Made by a program: the position numbers and the translations under genes. 33,676 nucleotides of DNA from a virus. Positions 1 to 7,653 of this stretch are shown piece by piece. Each line of letters opens with the position of its first letter. Position 1 is the stretch's first letter. The stretch is taken from the IMG/VR virus record IMGVR_UViG_3300029988_000017, positions 1-33,676 of that record; one strand, given 5' to 3'. Below the pieces are notes generated by a model. The model was given only the letters and a program-made list of their open reading frames with translations. It was not told where the DNA came from and searched no databases.

Positions 1-657
1 GGTCAGGCATGTGAACCGACGCATCTGCATCCGCATGGTCAGGTTCTGGCGCTCAACGTAGCTGGTGGAGATATGGCGCGGATCGGGGTTGCCCATGCCG
101 CGCTCTTTCCGGCAGCCTGTGCATTCAGCGGGGCTATAGCGGCCAGCGCCTGCAACCGTGTCGCCGTAGATTTTGACCAAGATGCCATAGTCAATATCGC
201 CGCCGAACGCGCCCTCAATGGCGTCCAGGTAGGTCTTGAGGTTGTCGGTCGTTAGCTGGACCTTGTTTGCCAAGCGGCTCGCGGCGTCCTGCATGAAAGC
301 GTGGGCGCACTCCGCATCGCGGCTGCCGACCAGGAAGGAAACGATCAGCTTCGTATCGGCATCCAGGGCGGTCCACGTCCATAAATCGCCAGCGCCTTCG
401 GGAGCAGCCTTTGCGGCTTCCACGTTCTTCTTTTTCGCATAGCAGAACGACCAGATTTCATCGCATTGCACGCGCTTGGACTTCACGCCGCGCACGTTCT
501 GGTCGTGGAAGTCAATGCAGGCTTCCCCAGCCTCGGCCAGGAGCTTCGCCACCGTGTTGATGCTCACGTCCGCCACGCGGCTGATGGAGCGCATGGAGGA
601 GCCCTCCACCAGCATGTTGAGGATTTGGACACGCTTGGCGGTGGGGAGCTTGTTCAT
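1..657 (-). CDS. IS1-family-like DDE transposase, 3' end beyond the window
   Basis: The reverse strand is open from ATG at 657 to the left edge (219 codons, no stop), so the C-terminus is missing. The N-terminus (MNKLPTAKRVQILNML) leads into a helix-turn-helix (SSMRSISRVADVSINTV). Then come DDE-type motifs: CDEIWSF near residue 75, ALDAD near 107, TTDN near 149, and YVERQNLTMRM near 203 supplying the glutamate. This matches the single-frame IS1-type transposases that cut and join element ends. It is transcribed away from the cassette to its right. The terminal repeats of the element were not identified, so whether it mobilises the neighbouring genes is open. Confidence 0.85.
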   Translation of the reverse strand, partial: MNKLPTAKRVQILNMLVEGSSMRSISRVADVSINTVAKLLAEAGEACIDFHDQNVRGVKSKRVQCDEIWSFCYAKKKNVEAAKAAPEGAGDLWTWTALDADTKLIVSFLVGSRDAECAHAFMQDAASRLANKVQLTTDNLKTYLDAIEGAFGGDIDYGILVKIYGDTVAGAGRYSPAECTGCRKERGMGNPDPRHISTSYVERQNLTMRMQMRRFTCLT

Positions 658-678
658 GCCCCTTTGTAATGAACTTTT

Positions 679-783
679 ATGCTTAGTGTCAAGCATGATT
701 AGTAAGCATCCGAGATTGCGATTATGCTTGCATAAGGCGTAATCTTGATGTAAGCAAGCATGGACAAGTTGTGGAATGCTTAC
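679..783. promoter_or_regulatory. Cluster of TAAGCAT/ATGCTTA operator-like sites
   Basis: Between the transposase start and the P63C gene the heptamer family recurs: ATGCTT 679-684 with AAGCAT 691-696 (an inverted pair), TAAGCAT 703-709, ATGCTTGCAT 724-733, TAAGCAAGCAT 751-761 and ATGCTTAC 776-783. A weak promoter (TTGCGA 716-721, 18-base spacer, TAATCT 740-745) lies within the array. The last site touches the ATG at 784. The layout suggests autorepression of the downstream gene by a dimeric binding protein; the identity of the protein is not shown by the sequence. Confidence 0.6.
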
Positions 784-1767
784 ATGGATGACCTATTTAA
801 GGGGCGCGCAAAAGGCGGCCTCGCCACGGCTCAACAGATGACGAAAGAACAGCTTAAAGAACGTGCTCGCAAAGGCGCGGCTGCGCGGTGGGGCGTTAAG
901 GCAATCCACCGTGGCAACTTTCAAAGAGAATTTGGATTGGACGTTGATTGCTACGTATTGGATGACGAGCAAAAAACAGCCGTTATCAGTCAGCGCGGAA
1001 TGGGGGAGGCGCTTGGGCTGGAAAGGGGCAGCGGCACTGCTTTGCAGCGCTTCCTAGCGACCAAAGCAATGATGGATGCCGTCGGGGCTGAAATCCGTCA
1101 AAAACTCGAAAATCCTATTAAATTTCAATGGGGCACCGGCGGGGCTGGAAGTCCGCCACCGAGCGTTGTTTATGGGTTTGATGCGGCCCTTTTGATTGAT
1201 CTTTGCAATGCAATTATTGCCGCCAATTCAGCGGGTAAGATGCGCCGCCCTCGCGTCGCTGATCAGGCTCGAATTATCTTAACGGCATCGGCCAAGAACG
1301 GCATCAAGGGCCTTGTCTATGCACTGGCTGGCTACAGCCCCTCCGCAGACGAAGTAATCAGCGCGTTCAAGTTGTATGTTCTTGAGGAGGCAAAGAAGTA
1401 CGAGCCAGAGTTCCCCAATGAACTCTATGTGCAATGGTATCGACTATACGACTTGGACGCTCCCGAGCTGGGCAGGCCGTGGTTCTTTAAGCACCTGACA
1501 TTGAACCACGTTTACTACCCGCTAGCAAAAAGCCACGGAAAGATACTAGAGCTTTTGCGCGCAAACAAAGCGCAGGGCGGGGATCGTCGGAAAAGACTAT
1601 TCCAGTTCTTGAATGACATTGGTACGCGCGCTTTGCGAATTCATCTCGGCAGATTGCTTGAGATGGCCGAATCAGCAAAAGAGCGCGCAGCATACGAAAA
1701 GCGGTTCAATGAACGTTTTGGCGACCAGCCAGAATTAGACTTTGAGGCTACCGACCCCACCGCTTAG
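784..1767 (+). CDS. P63C-domain protein
   Basis: The N-terminus has a basic KGG...ERARKGAAARW segment. The C-terminal half has the features of the P63C family: EFPNELYVQWYRLYD, GRPWFFKHLTLNHVYYPL and a QFLNDIGTRALRIHLGRL block. P63C proteins are common in accessory DNA and near mobile elements and have no settled function. I place the start at 784 because GGA stands 8 bases upstream; ATG 760 is in frame but lacks a ribosome site and lies on an operator-like repeat. With 784 the protein has 327 residues. Its 3' end overlaps tail-to-tail by 20 bases with the gene on the other strand. It is probably controlled by the TAAGCAT array upstream. Confidence 0.75.
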   Translation: MDDLFKGRAKGGLATAQQMTKEQLKERARKGAAARWGVKAIHRGNFQREFGLDVDCYVLDDEQKTAVISQRGMGEALGLERGSGTALQRFLATKAMMDAVGAEIRQKLENPIKFQWGTGGAGSPPPSVVYGFDAALLIDLCNAIIAANSAGKMRRPRVADQARIILTASAKNGIKGLVYALAGYSPSADEVISAFKLYVLEEAKKYEPEFPNELYVQWYRLYDLDAPELGRPWFFKHLTLNHVYYPLAKSHGKILELLRANKAQGGDRRKRLFQFLNDIGTRALRIHLGRLLEMAESAKERAAYEKRFNERFGDQPELDFEATDPTA

Positions 1768-1969
1768 CCGCCGCCTTCTTAGCCTGCTCGGCGCGCTGCT
1801 CGGGCGTCATGTTGCGCGCCCGCGCCTGCCCGCCCAGCTTGCCCAGGGCCGCGCCTGGGCTGATGGGAGCAAGCTCCTCGGTTTCCTCTCCGGTCGCCAG
1901 CCGCATGATCTGGACCGCCCGCCCGATCACGTCGGCGGCGCGGGATTCGCCTCTAGGTCCCTTGGGCAT
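1748..1969 (-). CDS. Small basic protein, MPKGPRG type
   Basis: A 73-residue protein starting MPKGPRGESRAADVIG, followed by an acidic stretch and a basic Ala/Lys-rich tail (GKLGGQARARNMTPEQRAEQ, then AKKAAAKRWGR). The tail resembles the AAARW-type N-terminal segment of the P63C protein opposite. GGAGG lies 6 bases before ATG 1969, which makes this start preferable to the longer reading. The family is a recurrent hypothetical in proteobacteria; a nucleic-acid-binding role is an inference from charge only. It overlaps the gene upstream by 17 bases, so the two are probably translated together. Confidence 0.65.
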   Translation of the reverse strand: MPKGPRGESRAADVIGRAVQIMRLATGEETEELAPISPGAALGKLGGQARARNMTPEQRAEQAKKAAAKRWGR

Positions 1970-2207
1970 TGGTGGCCTCCGACTTCCACGTTCCCGCAAC
2001 GGGGCGGGCAGTCCAACCATTCCAGTCCGCATCCCACTCTAACGTGGCCTCCGCCTCGACTTCGCCACCCATATAAATCACCACCAGCATTCCATCGCGA
2101 GGTCCGCCCGGGATGTGAGCTAGGTCCTCAACAGATTTGGTCAACCAGAGGCCGTATCTCTCGACACCCCCCGGCCCCTCGTTTGTGTCGAAATACACCC
2201 TATGCAT
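1953..2207 (-). CDS. Small acidic hypothetical protein
   Basis: An 84-residue protein beginning MHRVYFDTNEGPGGVERYGL, with later motifs HIPGGPRDGMLVVIYM and ATLEWDADWNGWTAR. It is preceded by GGTGG at good spacing from ATG 2207. It is the first of a two-gene leftward unit whose upstream region holds a perfect TGCTTA-ccgc-TAAGCA palindrome, the same motif found before the P63C gene. Co-control of both units is therefore likely. No catalytic motif is visible; a toxin or antitoxin role is possible but not shown. Confidence 0.65.
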   Translation of the reverse strand: MHRVYFDTNEGPGGVERYGLWLTKSVEDLAHIPGGPRDGMLVVIYMGGEVEAEATLEWDADWNGWTARPVAGTWKSEATNAQGT

Positions 2208-2220
2208 GGCACCACCGCTT

Positions 2221-2245
2221 TGCTTACCGCTAAGCATAGCATAAG
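2221..2245. promoter_or_regulatory. TGCTTA-ccgc-TAAGCA palindrome plus second half site
   Basis: A perfect 6+6 palindrome at 2221-2236 is followed by a second related arm (GCATAAGC). It lies 14 bases upstream of the start codon of the leftward pair and matches the sites before the P63C gene at 679-783. It is a probable operator shared by both ends of the cassette. Confidence 0.55.
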
Positions 2246-2268
2246 CTGGGCCGGGACGGGACGCTAGG

Positions 2269-2303
2269 GTGTCTCAGATTTAGAGATTTTCAAACTGAGA
2301 CAC
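2269..2303. repeat. Perfect 9-bp inverted repeat at the truncation point of the GT87 gene
   Basis: GTGTCTCAG at 2269-2277 and CTGAGACAC at 2295-2303 are exact inverted repeats around a 17-base AT-rich centre. The right arm abuts the TAG stop of the glycosyltransferase fragment. It could be the end or scar of a mobile element, or a weak bidirectional terminator; there is no long T-run, so I favour an element scar. Confidence 0.5.
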
Positions 2304-2992
2304 TACCCGGCAAGCCACTGGTGATAAACCGGTGCACCCCAGATCGCCGCCGGCAATAGCGACGCCACCGCCGCGCACGCGCCAGCTACAAGCGCCGGAC
2401 GCCACACGCCGGCCACCAGCAGATATGCCGGCCACAGGCATAGATTTGGCTTGCAGGCCACCAGCGCGCCAATGGCAACTCCTGCCGCAATATCGCGGCC
2501 GGTCCGCATGAGCGCCCAAGCACCAGCACACAAAGCGAACAGCATGGCATAGTCCTGGCCCAGCCAAATACCCGCACTGACATGCGGCACAAGCAGCGCC
2601 CACGTCACGCGCCAGGATTGAACCGGAACCGGCGCATAGAGAACCACAGCAGCGACACCAGCCGCCATCAGTGCGGCCTGCCCCATGATCCACCACGGCG
2701 CCACAGCGAGCGCGGGCAGATACGACAACGCAGCAAAAAACGGCAGCATCGCAGGCGGCGATAGGTTCACGTCCGCCTGACCCGGCACGATCGCCGCCGG
2801 CGTCAGGGCGTATGACGCGTATGGATTGACACCGTGAACCGCAGCCCACCCAGAAGACCAGAGCGCGCCCCATACGCGAAGCTGCGTGCCACCCTGGAGC
2901 GTCAAGCCGGAAAGCGCCGTTGCCGCGGTGACGGCCAGAAGACCCGCCGCAGCCAACGCAAAGACTACCCAGGGTTGCTTGATGCGTATCAT
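2303..2992 (-). CDS. Glycosyltransferase family 87-like membrane protein, C-terminally truncated
   Basis: A very hydrophobic 229-residue protein with six or more membrane segments. Family-like signatures are GVNPYASY near residue 55, VNLSPPAMLPFF near 75, GIWLGQDYAMLFAL near 142, ACKPNLCLWPAYLL near 184 and a final GAPVYHQWLAG. GT87/DUF2029 enzymes transfer sugars from polyprenyl-phosphate donors and usually exceed 380 residues, so roughly the last 40 percent is missing. The reading frame ends exactly at the inverted repeat 2269-2303. GGAG lies 8 bases before ATG 2992. Phages often carry glycosyltransferases that alter host surface sugars; whether this fragment is active is doubtful. Confidence 0.65.
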   Translation of the reverse strand: MIRIKQPWVVFALAAAGLLAVTAATALSGLTLQGGTQLRVWGALWSSGWAAVHGVNPYASYALTPAAIVPGQADVNLSPPAMLPFFAALSYLPALAVAPWWIMGQAALMAAGVAAVVLYAPVPVQSWRVTWALLVPHVSAGIWLGQDYAMLFALCAGAWALMRTGRDIAAGVAIGALVACKPNLCLWPAYLLVAGVWRPALVAGACAAVASLLPAAIWGAPVYHQWLAG

Positions 2993-3096
2993 GATCGCCG
3001 CTCCGCTTGCCTGGCGCGGAGTCTAATACGCAAACATTCACAAACGCAACGGATTAGGCGTGCAGTTCGGCGTTTTAGTACATCCGGCTGCCACAC

Positions 3097-3127
3097 AAAA
3101 AAAGGCGCCAAGTTTCCCCAGCGCCCT
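3097..3127 (-). terminator. Rho-independent terminator after the capsid gene
   Basis: Read on the minus strand, GGCGC, a 12-base loop and GCGCC are followed by seven T residues (A-run 3097-3103 on the given strand). It lies about 25 bases past the capsid stop codon and would end leftward late transcription, separating the head genes from the GT87 fragment. Confidence 0.8.
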
Positions 3128-3150
3128 TTCCCTAACTGTTACCCCAAGCG

Positions 3151-4059
3151 CTACACGCCCGGCGTTCCAAACAGCCCGCGCCAATCGGCCACGTTCGCGC
3201 TGTAGCGCTCATAGCATGCCGCTTTCGCGTTCTTCGTGTCGAAGTCGTTGTCCTGGTCAAAGGATATCTTGTCGCGCTCAAAGTATTGCGCGCCGCGCGG
3301 CACGTTCGTGCGGATAAACCAAGCCGTTGCCGAGCTAAAGTAGTGGTTAACCTTGATCCCCTTCGGGAACACGCCAACCGCACGCAGCACGTTGATCGCA
3401 TTGTTGGCGGTATCGTTCTGAAGCACCGACTTGTAGATGCGGTTCGCTTCGAAGAACAACTGTGGCGGCACATGCAAAGACTGCGGCAGCACGCTGATTT
3501 TCAGGCCACGGTTGTTGACGGTCTGCATGATCTGCACACAGAGGTCTTCGACCGCGAGTTCCGAAAGATCGGCTGCCGTGGTGAGAAGATTGGACTGCGA
3601 GCCGGCAAGCGTCGGGTGTGCGGCAGAAAACACCGCCTGGCCGTCGCCAATCGGATAGGACGAACTGAAACCATTGTTGTAAATGGACGCCAGCACGTTT
3701 TCCTTGGTTTGCCGCATCGAGAAAGCGAGCTGCTGAGCGCGGCGCTTGGAAACCGCTTCATACAGGTCGTCGCGCAGTTCTTCGAACGTCACGATATAGC
3801 CCAACGCATACGCAATGTGCGTGAAGCGCGTTACCGGCCCCTGCACTTCGGTATCGTACACGATCTGCTGACCCTGCGGCTTGACCGGCGCGAGACCAAA
3901 GCCGGTAATTTCGACTTCTTCCTCATACGCCTTGTCCGATGTCTCAATATCGAACAGGTCAACGAACTCCTCCTCGTGCTCGTCATACGAGCGGCCCCAG
4001 AAGGCTTTAATGCCGGGCCAAAGCGCTTTTGGGTGGGAGCCTGTGGTAATTACGGCCAT
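3151..4059 (-). CDS. Major capsid protein (Mu gpT-like/HK97-fold type)
   Basis: A 302-residue protein. Features seen in phage major head subunits: an N-terminal FVDLFDIETSDKAYEEEVE segment, GYIVTFEELRDDLYEAVSKR near residues 87-106, and the characteristic VFSAAHPTLAGSQSNLLTT near 142-160. The C-terminal half has a nucleotide-like VPPQLFFEANRIY segment and ends ADWRGLFGTPGV. The strong AAGGAG 8 bases before ATG 4059 fits high expression. It follows the scaffold and decoration-type genes in the order expected for a head module, and a terminator follows it. No N-terminal prohead cleavage site is obvious. Confidence 0.9.
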   Translation of the reverse strand: MAVITTGSHPKALWPGIKAFWGRSYDEHEEEFVDLFDIETSDKAYEEEVEITGFGLAPVKPQGQQIVYDTEVQGPVTRFTHIAYALGYIVTFEELRDDLYEAVSKRRAQQLAFSMRQTKENVLASIYNNGFSSSYPIGDGQAVFSAAHPTLAGSQSNLLTTAADLSELAVEDLCVQIMQTVNNRGLKISVLPQSLHVPPQLFFEANRIYKSVLQNDTANNAINVLRAVGVFPKGIKVNHYFSSATAWFIRTNVPRGAQYFERDKISFDQDNDFDTKNAKAACYERYSANVADWRGLFGTPGV

Positions 4060-4086
4060 GATTTATACTCCTTCGATGACCGCGGC

Positions 4087-4689
4087 TTACGTGCCGGTCG
4101 TGTTGTTGAGCTGGGCCTGAAGAACCTTCACCAACCACTGAGTGTACGTCGTGCCGGGCGTGTTGCCCTGAACCTGCAACGGCTGAATCAACCGAAGCTG
4201 GCTGGCGGACGTGCCAAGTGTGTTGGAGTCGATCTGCCAGGAAGACAGCGCGGTGATCGTGGAGCCGCCGGAACCGGCGTTCAGCGCGACGTTGCGCGAA
4301 GACGCGGTGACGGCCAGGGCGGACGGGTTCGAGTTTTCCTGGATTCCGTAGAGCAGGAATGGATCGTCGGCCACGTAAATGTAGCCGCCAGTGCTGGCCG
4401 GCAGATAGGCGGGGCTCGATTGGAGCAGCGTCGTTACCAACTGGCCGGCGTTGTTGGCGATGCCAACCATGGGGCCAAGAAGGTAGTTACCGGCGCCGGC
4501 TGTCGCGAGGGTGACGGCCGGAATGCCAGCCGCATCGGCCGTTGCCGTGACGGTTGTGACCGGATCGCCGACGTAAATAGCGGTGCCGTAGGACGGGGAA
4601 ACGTAGTAGACTTTAACGGCGCCATTGTATGCCGCGCCGCTCTGATAAGCCAACGGACGAAGCCCGTAGGGTGCATTCGGGTTTGCCAT
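4087..4689 (-). CDS. Probable head or decoration protein
   Basis: A 200-residue protein opening MANPNAPYGLRPLAYQSGAA, an N-terminal pattern frequent in phage structural proteins found next to capsid genes. It is rich in Ala, Thr, Gly and Ser, almost lacks charged residues in the middle, and looks beta-rich. GAGGTGG precedes ATG 4689. It sits directly upstream of the capsid gene with only a 27-base gap holding the capsid ribosome site. A capsid decoration or minor head role is inferred from position and composition. Confidence 0.7.
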   Translation of the reverse strand: MANPNAPYGLRPLAYQSGAAYNGAVKVYYVSPSYGTAIYVGDPVTTVTATADAAGIPAVTLATAGAGNYLLGPMVGIANNAGQLVTTLLQSSPAYLPASTGGYIYVADDPFLLYGIQENSNPSALAVTASSRNVALNAGSGGSTITALSSWQIDSNTLGTSASQLRLIQPLQVQGNTPGTTYTQWLVKVLQAQLNNTTGT

Positions 4690-4823
4690 GGTGGCGCCAC
4701 CTCATCAAACAGGACACGACGCGCCCACCATGGACGCGACGAACGAGATGACTGGGGTGTGAGCGTGCCTGGCTCAGCGCGGAGCCAATGGCCCCGCCGT
4801 CGAATGACTATGCGCTCGTGGCG
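4690..4823. other. Intergenic stretch in the head operon
   Basis: These 134 bases hold no supportable gene. On the minus strand a GGCTC-cgcgct-GAGCC hairpin is visible, followed by the GAGGTGG ribosome site of the next gene. There is no clear promoter or T-run. It is the longest non-coding gap within the head operon and may hold an RNA processing or regulatory site. Confidence 0.3.
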
Positions 4824-5294
4824 CTATCTGCGGTCGATTTTGATGCCTTGCTGCGGGACGTAGTGCCCAGTTTCGGGCGAGACGTGCAGCTTGCCGGCTC
4901 TAATCTCTTGCATTTTCGCCGCCTCGGCTGACTCAAAGGCTGCGAAGTCTTCCTTATACCACTCCTCTTTGATCTTTAGCAAGTATGCAATGAGGGGGCC
5001 GCCAGTCGGGGCGGTGCCGACGACCTGCTCAACCTTTTGACCCCCTTTAGTGACGTGCTCCCAGCCTTGAGCCTTGAGTTGCTCGATGCGGCCGGGGTGG
5101 TCGTTGACCCAGCGCTGCTCGTAACCGTCTATCTTTGCGGTCTGCATCCGCAGGACGGGGGCTCCGAACGAGCGGACGCGCTGAGTTCCATCAGCCAGAA
5201 CGCCCGCCGCGGTGCGTTGCACTTCCGTCATTTGACGCGTGTCGGCCGGCGCGACCTGGCGCTGCTGCGTCTGCTGAGTGCGAATATCGTTCAT
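4824..5294 (-). CDS. Phage protein of the head region, unknown function
   Basis: A 156-residue hydrophilic protein. The Gln-rich N-terminus (IRTQQTQQRQ) is followed by FGAPVLRMQTAKIDGYEQRW, a basic linker, and a segment YLLKIKEEWYKEDFAAFESAEAAKMQEI likely to be helical. It ends with SPETGHYVPQQGIKIDRR. Its start overlaps the scaffold stop by one base (TAATG), so the two are translationally coupled. No catalytic motif is visible; the position between scaffold and head protein suggests a minor head or assembly factor. Confidence 0.7.
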   Translation of the reverse strand: MNDIRTQQTQQRQVAPADTRQMTEVQRTAAGVLADGTQRVRSFGAPVLRMQTAKIDGYEQRWVNDHPGRIEQLKAQGWEHVTKGGQKVEQVVGTAPTGGPLIAYLLKIKEEWYKEDFAAFESAEAAKMQEIRAGKLHVSPETGHYVPQQGIKIDRR

Positions 5295-6166
5295 TAGTCG
5301 ATTACTCCTGAGTTACGCAGCCATTCTTCTTTCGTAAGCGGCTTGGCGTTTGGCTTGCTGTCGATCTGCTTGCGATACCGCTCAAATGCCGCTTTTTCGT
5401 CGGGCGGCAGTGCGGCGAATAGCGCGTCGATACTCTTGGGGTTAGGGCGCGCGGCCGTTGGTGTGCTGGCCGCCACGGACGCCGGCTGAGCCCGGCGGGG
5501 ATTTGGCGGCGGCGCATCATCGGTTGTCGCCGCGTCGGGGTCTGGGGCGCGATCCCCGGGGAAATTATCGGGAAACGCCGCCCGTATGCGCTTCGTCACC
5601 TCAGCCAGATTTTCCGCCACGGACCAATGCGGTTGCGACTTGAGCAGCTTGCCGTGGATGCGCCTAGCTGCCTCGGCCATGTCGCCATCGGTTTCAAACC
5701 ACTGGTTGTCCTTGACCCAATCCAGCACTTCAGGCGCAATGGCGGGGGCAGCCGGCGCGGGCTTCGTGACGGGTTTGGGTTTCGTCTCGTCAATTTCGGC
5801 CAACTCACGCTCGGCAGCAGCAAACGCCGCCTTGTCGCCGGCTTCCACGGCTTGCTCGCGCTCAGCCAAAACGCGCTCGCGGGCCTTTTTGTATGCTCGC
5901 TCATCGGCCGTTCGCAGCCGCTCCGTCAAATCCAGCACCACGTTCGTAGCGTCGTCCTGACCCTTGCGGATGGCCGCCAAGTCTTGCTCCTGCTTGCGAA
6001 GCCGCTCGCGCAGGATGGGAAGATCATTTTCCCCCTTAGAAACGAACGTTGCTGCGTCGCGCCACGCGCCGGTCGGGCCGCGGTATTCTTCCTTCGGCTT
6101 CCACCCCATCGACCGCGCGCGCGCTTCAACGTCGGTGTCCGTGTCTTGCTCTAGTGCTTGTGACAT
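5294..6166 (-). CDS. Probable head scaffolding protein
   Basis: A 290-residue, highly charged and largely helical protein. It begins with a WKPKEEYRGPTGAWRDAATFV segment typical of phage scaffolds, continues with coiled-coil heptads (LPILRERLRKQEQDLAAI to LAEREQAVEAGDKAAF), a Pro/Ala linker (TKPAPAAPA) and a positively charged C-terminus (KPLTKEEWLRNSGVID) suited to capsid contact. AGGAGG lies 5 bases before ATG 6166. Its place between portal-side genes and the capsid protein supports the call. It would be an internal chaperone of prohead assembly. Confidence 0.75.
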   Translation of the reverse strand: MSQALEQDTDTDVEARARSMGWKPKEEYRGPTGAWRDAATFVSKGENDLPILRERLRKQEQDLAAIRKGQDDATNVVLDLTERLRTADERAYKKARERVLAEREQAVEAGDKAAFAAAERELAEIDETKPKPVTKPAPAAPAIAPEVLDWVKDNQWFETDGDMAEAARRIHGKLLKSQPHWSVAENLAEVTKRIRAAFPDNFPGDRAPDPDAATTDDAPPPNPRRAQPASVAASTPTAARPNPKSIDALFAALPPDEKAAFERYRKQIDSKPNAKPLTKEEWLRNSGVID

Positions 6167-6174
6167 TTTGCCTC

Positions 6175-6630
6175 CTACGCCGCAGCGCTGCTCATTGTGA
6201 TGCCAGGCACGGCCTGGATTTCGTCGTCACCGTTATCGGCCATACCCATGGTGCCGCCGATCTCGCGGTAATCCATGACGCGATAGGCCATGCCGTCGCG
6301 CCCCATGTATTCCTCGCCGGCAAACTTACGGAAACAAATGCGATGACCAGGCGCGGGCTTTGGCGCATCATCGGGCCAGCGGTTGAACCCGGTTGAATCG
6401 TAGGAGAACGCCGCCGGGCCAGTCGCCACGATAACGCCAGTAGTGGCGGACATGGAGCCACTTTCCACCACTTCGTTTGTCATGATGATGCCGCCGCGCG
6501 TTTTGTCGATCGCCCGATCCGGTAGCACCAGCACGCGATCACAGATCGGCTCGATACCACTCTGGTTTTCGCCGGCCCACGATGCCATTTCATACTGCGC
6601 GTGCCTCGTTTTTAGAACGCGGGTGCTCAT
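6175..6630 (-). CDS. GroES-like co-chaperonin
   Basis: Starting at ATG 6630 (ATGA overlap with the gene before) this is 151 residues. A GroES/Cpn10 core is visible: PICDRVLVLPDRAIDKTRGG at residues 28-47, then the stretch where the mobile loop should lie, TTGVIVATGPA near 63, and GHRICFRKFAGEEYMGRDG near 93 with RVMDYREIGG closing the fold. Cpn10 caps the GroEL cage. Phage versions such as T4 gp31 replace host GroES for folding the capsid protein, which fits the position just before scaffold and capsid. It carries a 24-residue N-terminal extension and a C-terminal tail beyond the usual 97 residues. No GroEL is present, so it must work with the host chaperonin. Confidence 0.85.
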   Translation of the reverse strand: MSTRVLKTRHAQYEMASWAGENQSGIEPICDRVLVLPDRAIDKTRGGIIMTNEVVESGSMSATTGVIVATGPAAFSYDSTGFNRWPDDAPKPAPGHRICFRKFAGEEYMGRDGMAYRVMDYREIGGTMGMADNGDDEIQAVPGITMSSAAA

Positions 6631-6932
6631 GCTTGGCTGTCCCTGACTATAAAGGATGACGTGACTTTCACGGTCGTAATCTTCCGGCCGCACAGCATAC
6701 ATTTACGCCGCACGCTCACGTTGAGCGCGGGCATCGCGTGCCACTCCAGGATGCCGCCCTTGAAAAAAGCCCGCTCCCTGGCTGATTGCAGCCAGCAGGC
6801 GATCGCCGCTTCCTCGGAAACCTCTTGGCAGACCACATTGACGTGCCAAGCGTTTGCAGACGCATCAGCGCGCATAACCTTGGCAAACTCCGATTCGAAA
6901 ACACGCGTAGCGGCATCCAAAATGCGGCTCAT
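6627..6932 (-). CDS. Small phage protein with a C-terminal CxxC
   Basis: A 101-residue protein in the connector region. It begins with a helical MSRILDAATRVFESEFAKVM and ends with KCMLCGRKITTVKVTSSF, where one CxxC could bind metal or form a disulphide. Both ends overlap neighbouring genes by four bases (ATGA), placing it firmly in the operon. Function not recognised; head completion or assembly is a positional guess. Confidence 0.65.
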   Translation of the reverse strand: MSRILDAATRVFESEFAKVMRADASANAWHVNVVCQEVSEEAAIACWLQSARERAFFKGGILEWHAMPALNVSVRRKCMLCGRKITTVKVTSSFIVRDSQA

Positions 6933-7375
6933 TTGCGCTTGACCTTGGGCTTTTCGGGCGCCCCCTCATCGCCTTTCGACACCAGCATGCGCGAGAAAAC
7001 GACGCAGAGCGTGGTGTGCAATTGACCGCGCCACTCGGGGTCGTTCATCGCTCCCATCTGATTGACCGCAATGTAGTCCTGCGCGCTGCACCTTGGCCGC
7101 GAGCGCCAATAGAGCGTTTTACCACCACGCTCATCGGCATAGCGCCATGCAGCCGAGAGCCACGCCTCTACCGCCAGCGACTCGTCCTTGAAAAACGCTG
7201 GGAAATGCGCGCCTTGTTCTTTGATGCCGCCGCTCACGAGGCTGACATAGGGCTCGCCCGTTGGGGCTTTCGATGCATCCACGCTCGCCGGCACGTTGGG
7301 GTTGTTCGGAAACCCAAAGGCGTCAACGACATGGAAGTCTTTTTCGAAGGCAGCAACGGCTTCTTCTAGGGTCAT
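6929..7375 (-). CDS. Phage protein, unknown function
   Basis: A 148-residue protein with an acidic helical start (TLEEAVAAFEKDFHVVDAF), a middle GEPYVSLVSGGIKEQGAHFP, a Trp-rich AVEAWLSAAWRYADERGG and a basic tail (EKPKVKRK). It overlaps both neighbours by four bases. The pattern is of a soluble head-region protein; no family name can be assigned from motifs alone. Confidence 0.65.
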   Translation of the reverse strand: MTLEEAVAAFEKDFHVVDAFGFPNNPNVPASVDASKAPTGEPYVSLVSGGIKEQGAHFPAFFKDESLAVEAWLSAAWRYADERGGKTLYWRSRPRCSAQDYIAVNQMGAMNDPEWRGQLHTTLCVVFSRMLVSKGDEGAPEKPKVKRK

Positions 7376-7653
7376 AGTGCCCCCAGCGGTATTGTGTCGC
7401 CATATTTCAGGCCAGCGCGCTTACACTTTAGGAACGCGTCAAGCATGGCAATAACAGGCCCCCTTCTGACAAAGCCTTGTTGCTTCCACCGCGCAACGGT
7501 GCGTCGGGTAACGCCGGCATTGGTGCAAAACGCATCAACCCAGTCGGCGCCCCAAAGTTGCCCGCATGCGGTGACAAACTCGTCCCAGGTAAGCGCTCGC
7601 TGCCACCAAGGGCTTACGGAGCCCCCGACGGCCAGAGTTCCCTCCCTGCTCAT
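7372..7653 (-). CDS. Small protein with helix-turn-helix-like segment
   Basis: A 93-residue protein. After a Trp-rich N-terminus (SPWWQRALTWDEFV) there is CTNAGVTRRTVARWKQQGF at about residues 43-61, which reads as a helix-turn-helix with a wing, and a final helix MLDAFLKCKRAG. It is ATGA-coupled on both sides. A DNA-binding role is an inference; within a late operon it could be a transcription or packaging accessory. Confidence 0.6.
   Translation of the reverse strand: MSREGTLAVGGSVSPWWQRALTWDEFVTACGQLWGADWVDAFCTNAGVTRRTVARWKQQGFVRRGPVIAMLDAFLKCKRAGLKYGDTIPLGAL

Noticed and set aside
2280-3041. Leftward frame of 253 codons, Cys and Gly rich
   Set aside because: It overlaps the GT87-like frame in another phase; only the latter has membrane segments and family motifs.
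3286-4863. Long rightward open frame of 525 codons
   Set aside because: It is the antisense shadow of the capsid and head genes; it is Arg-rich, has no ribosome site and no family motif.
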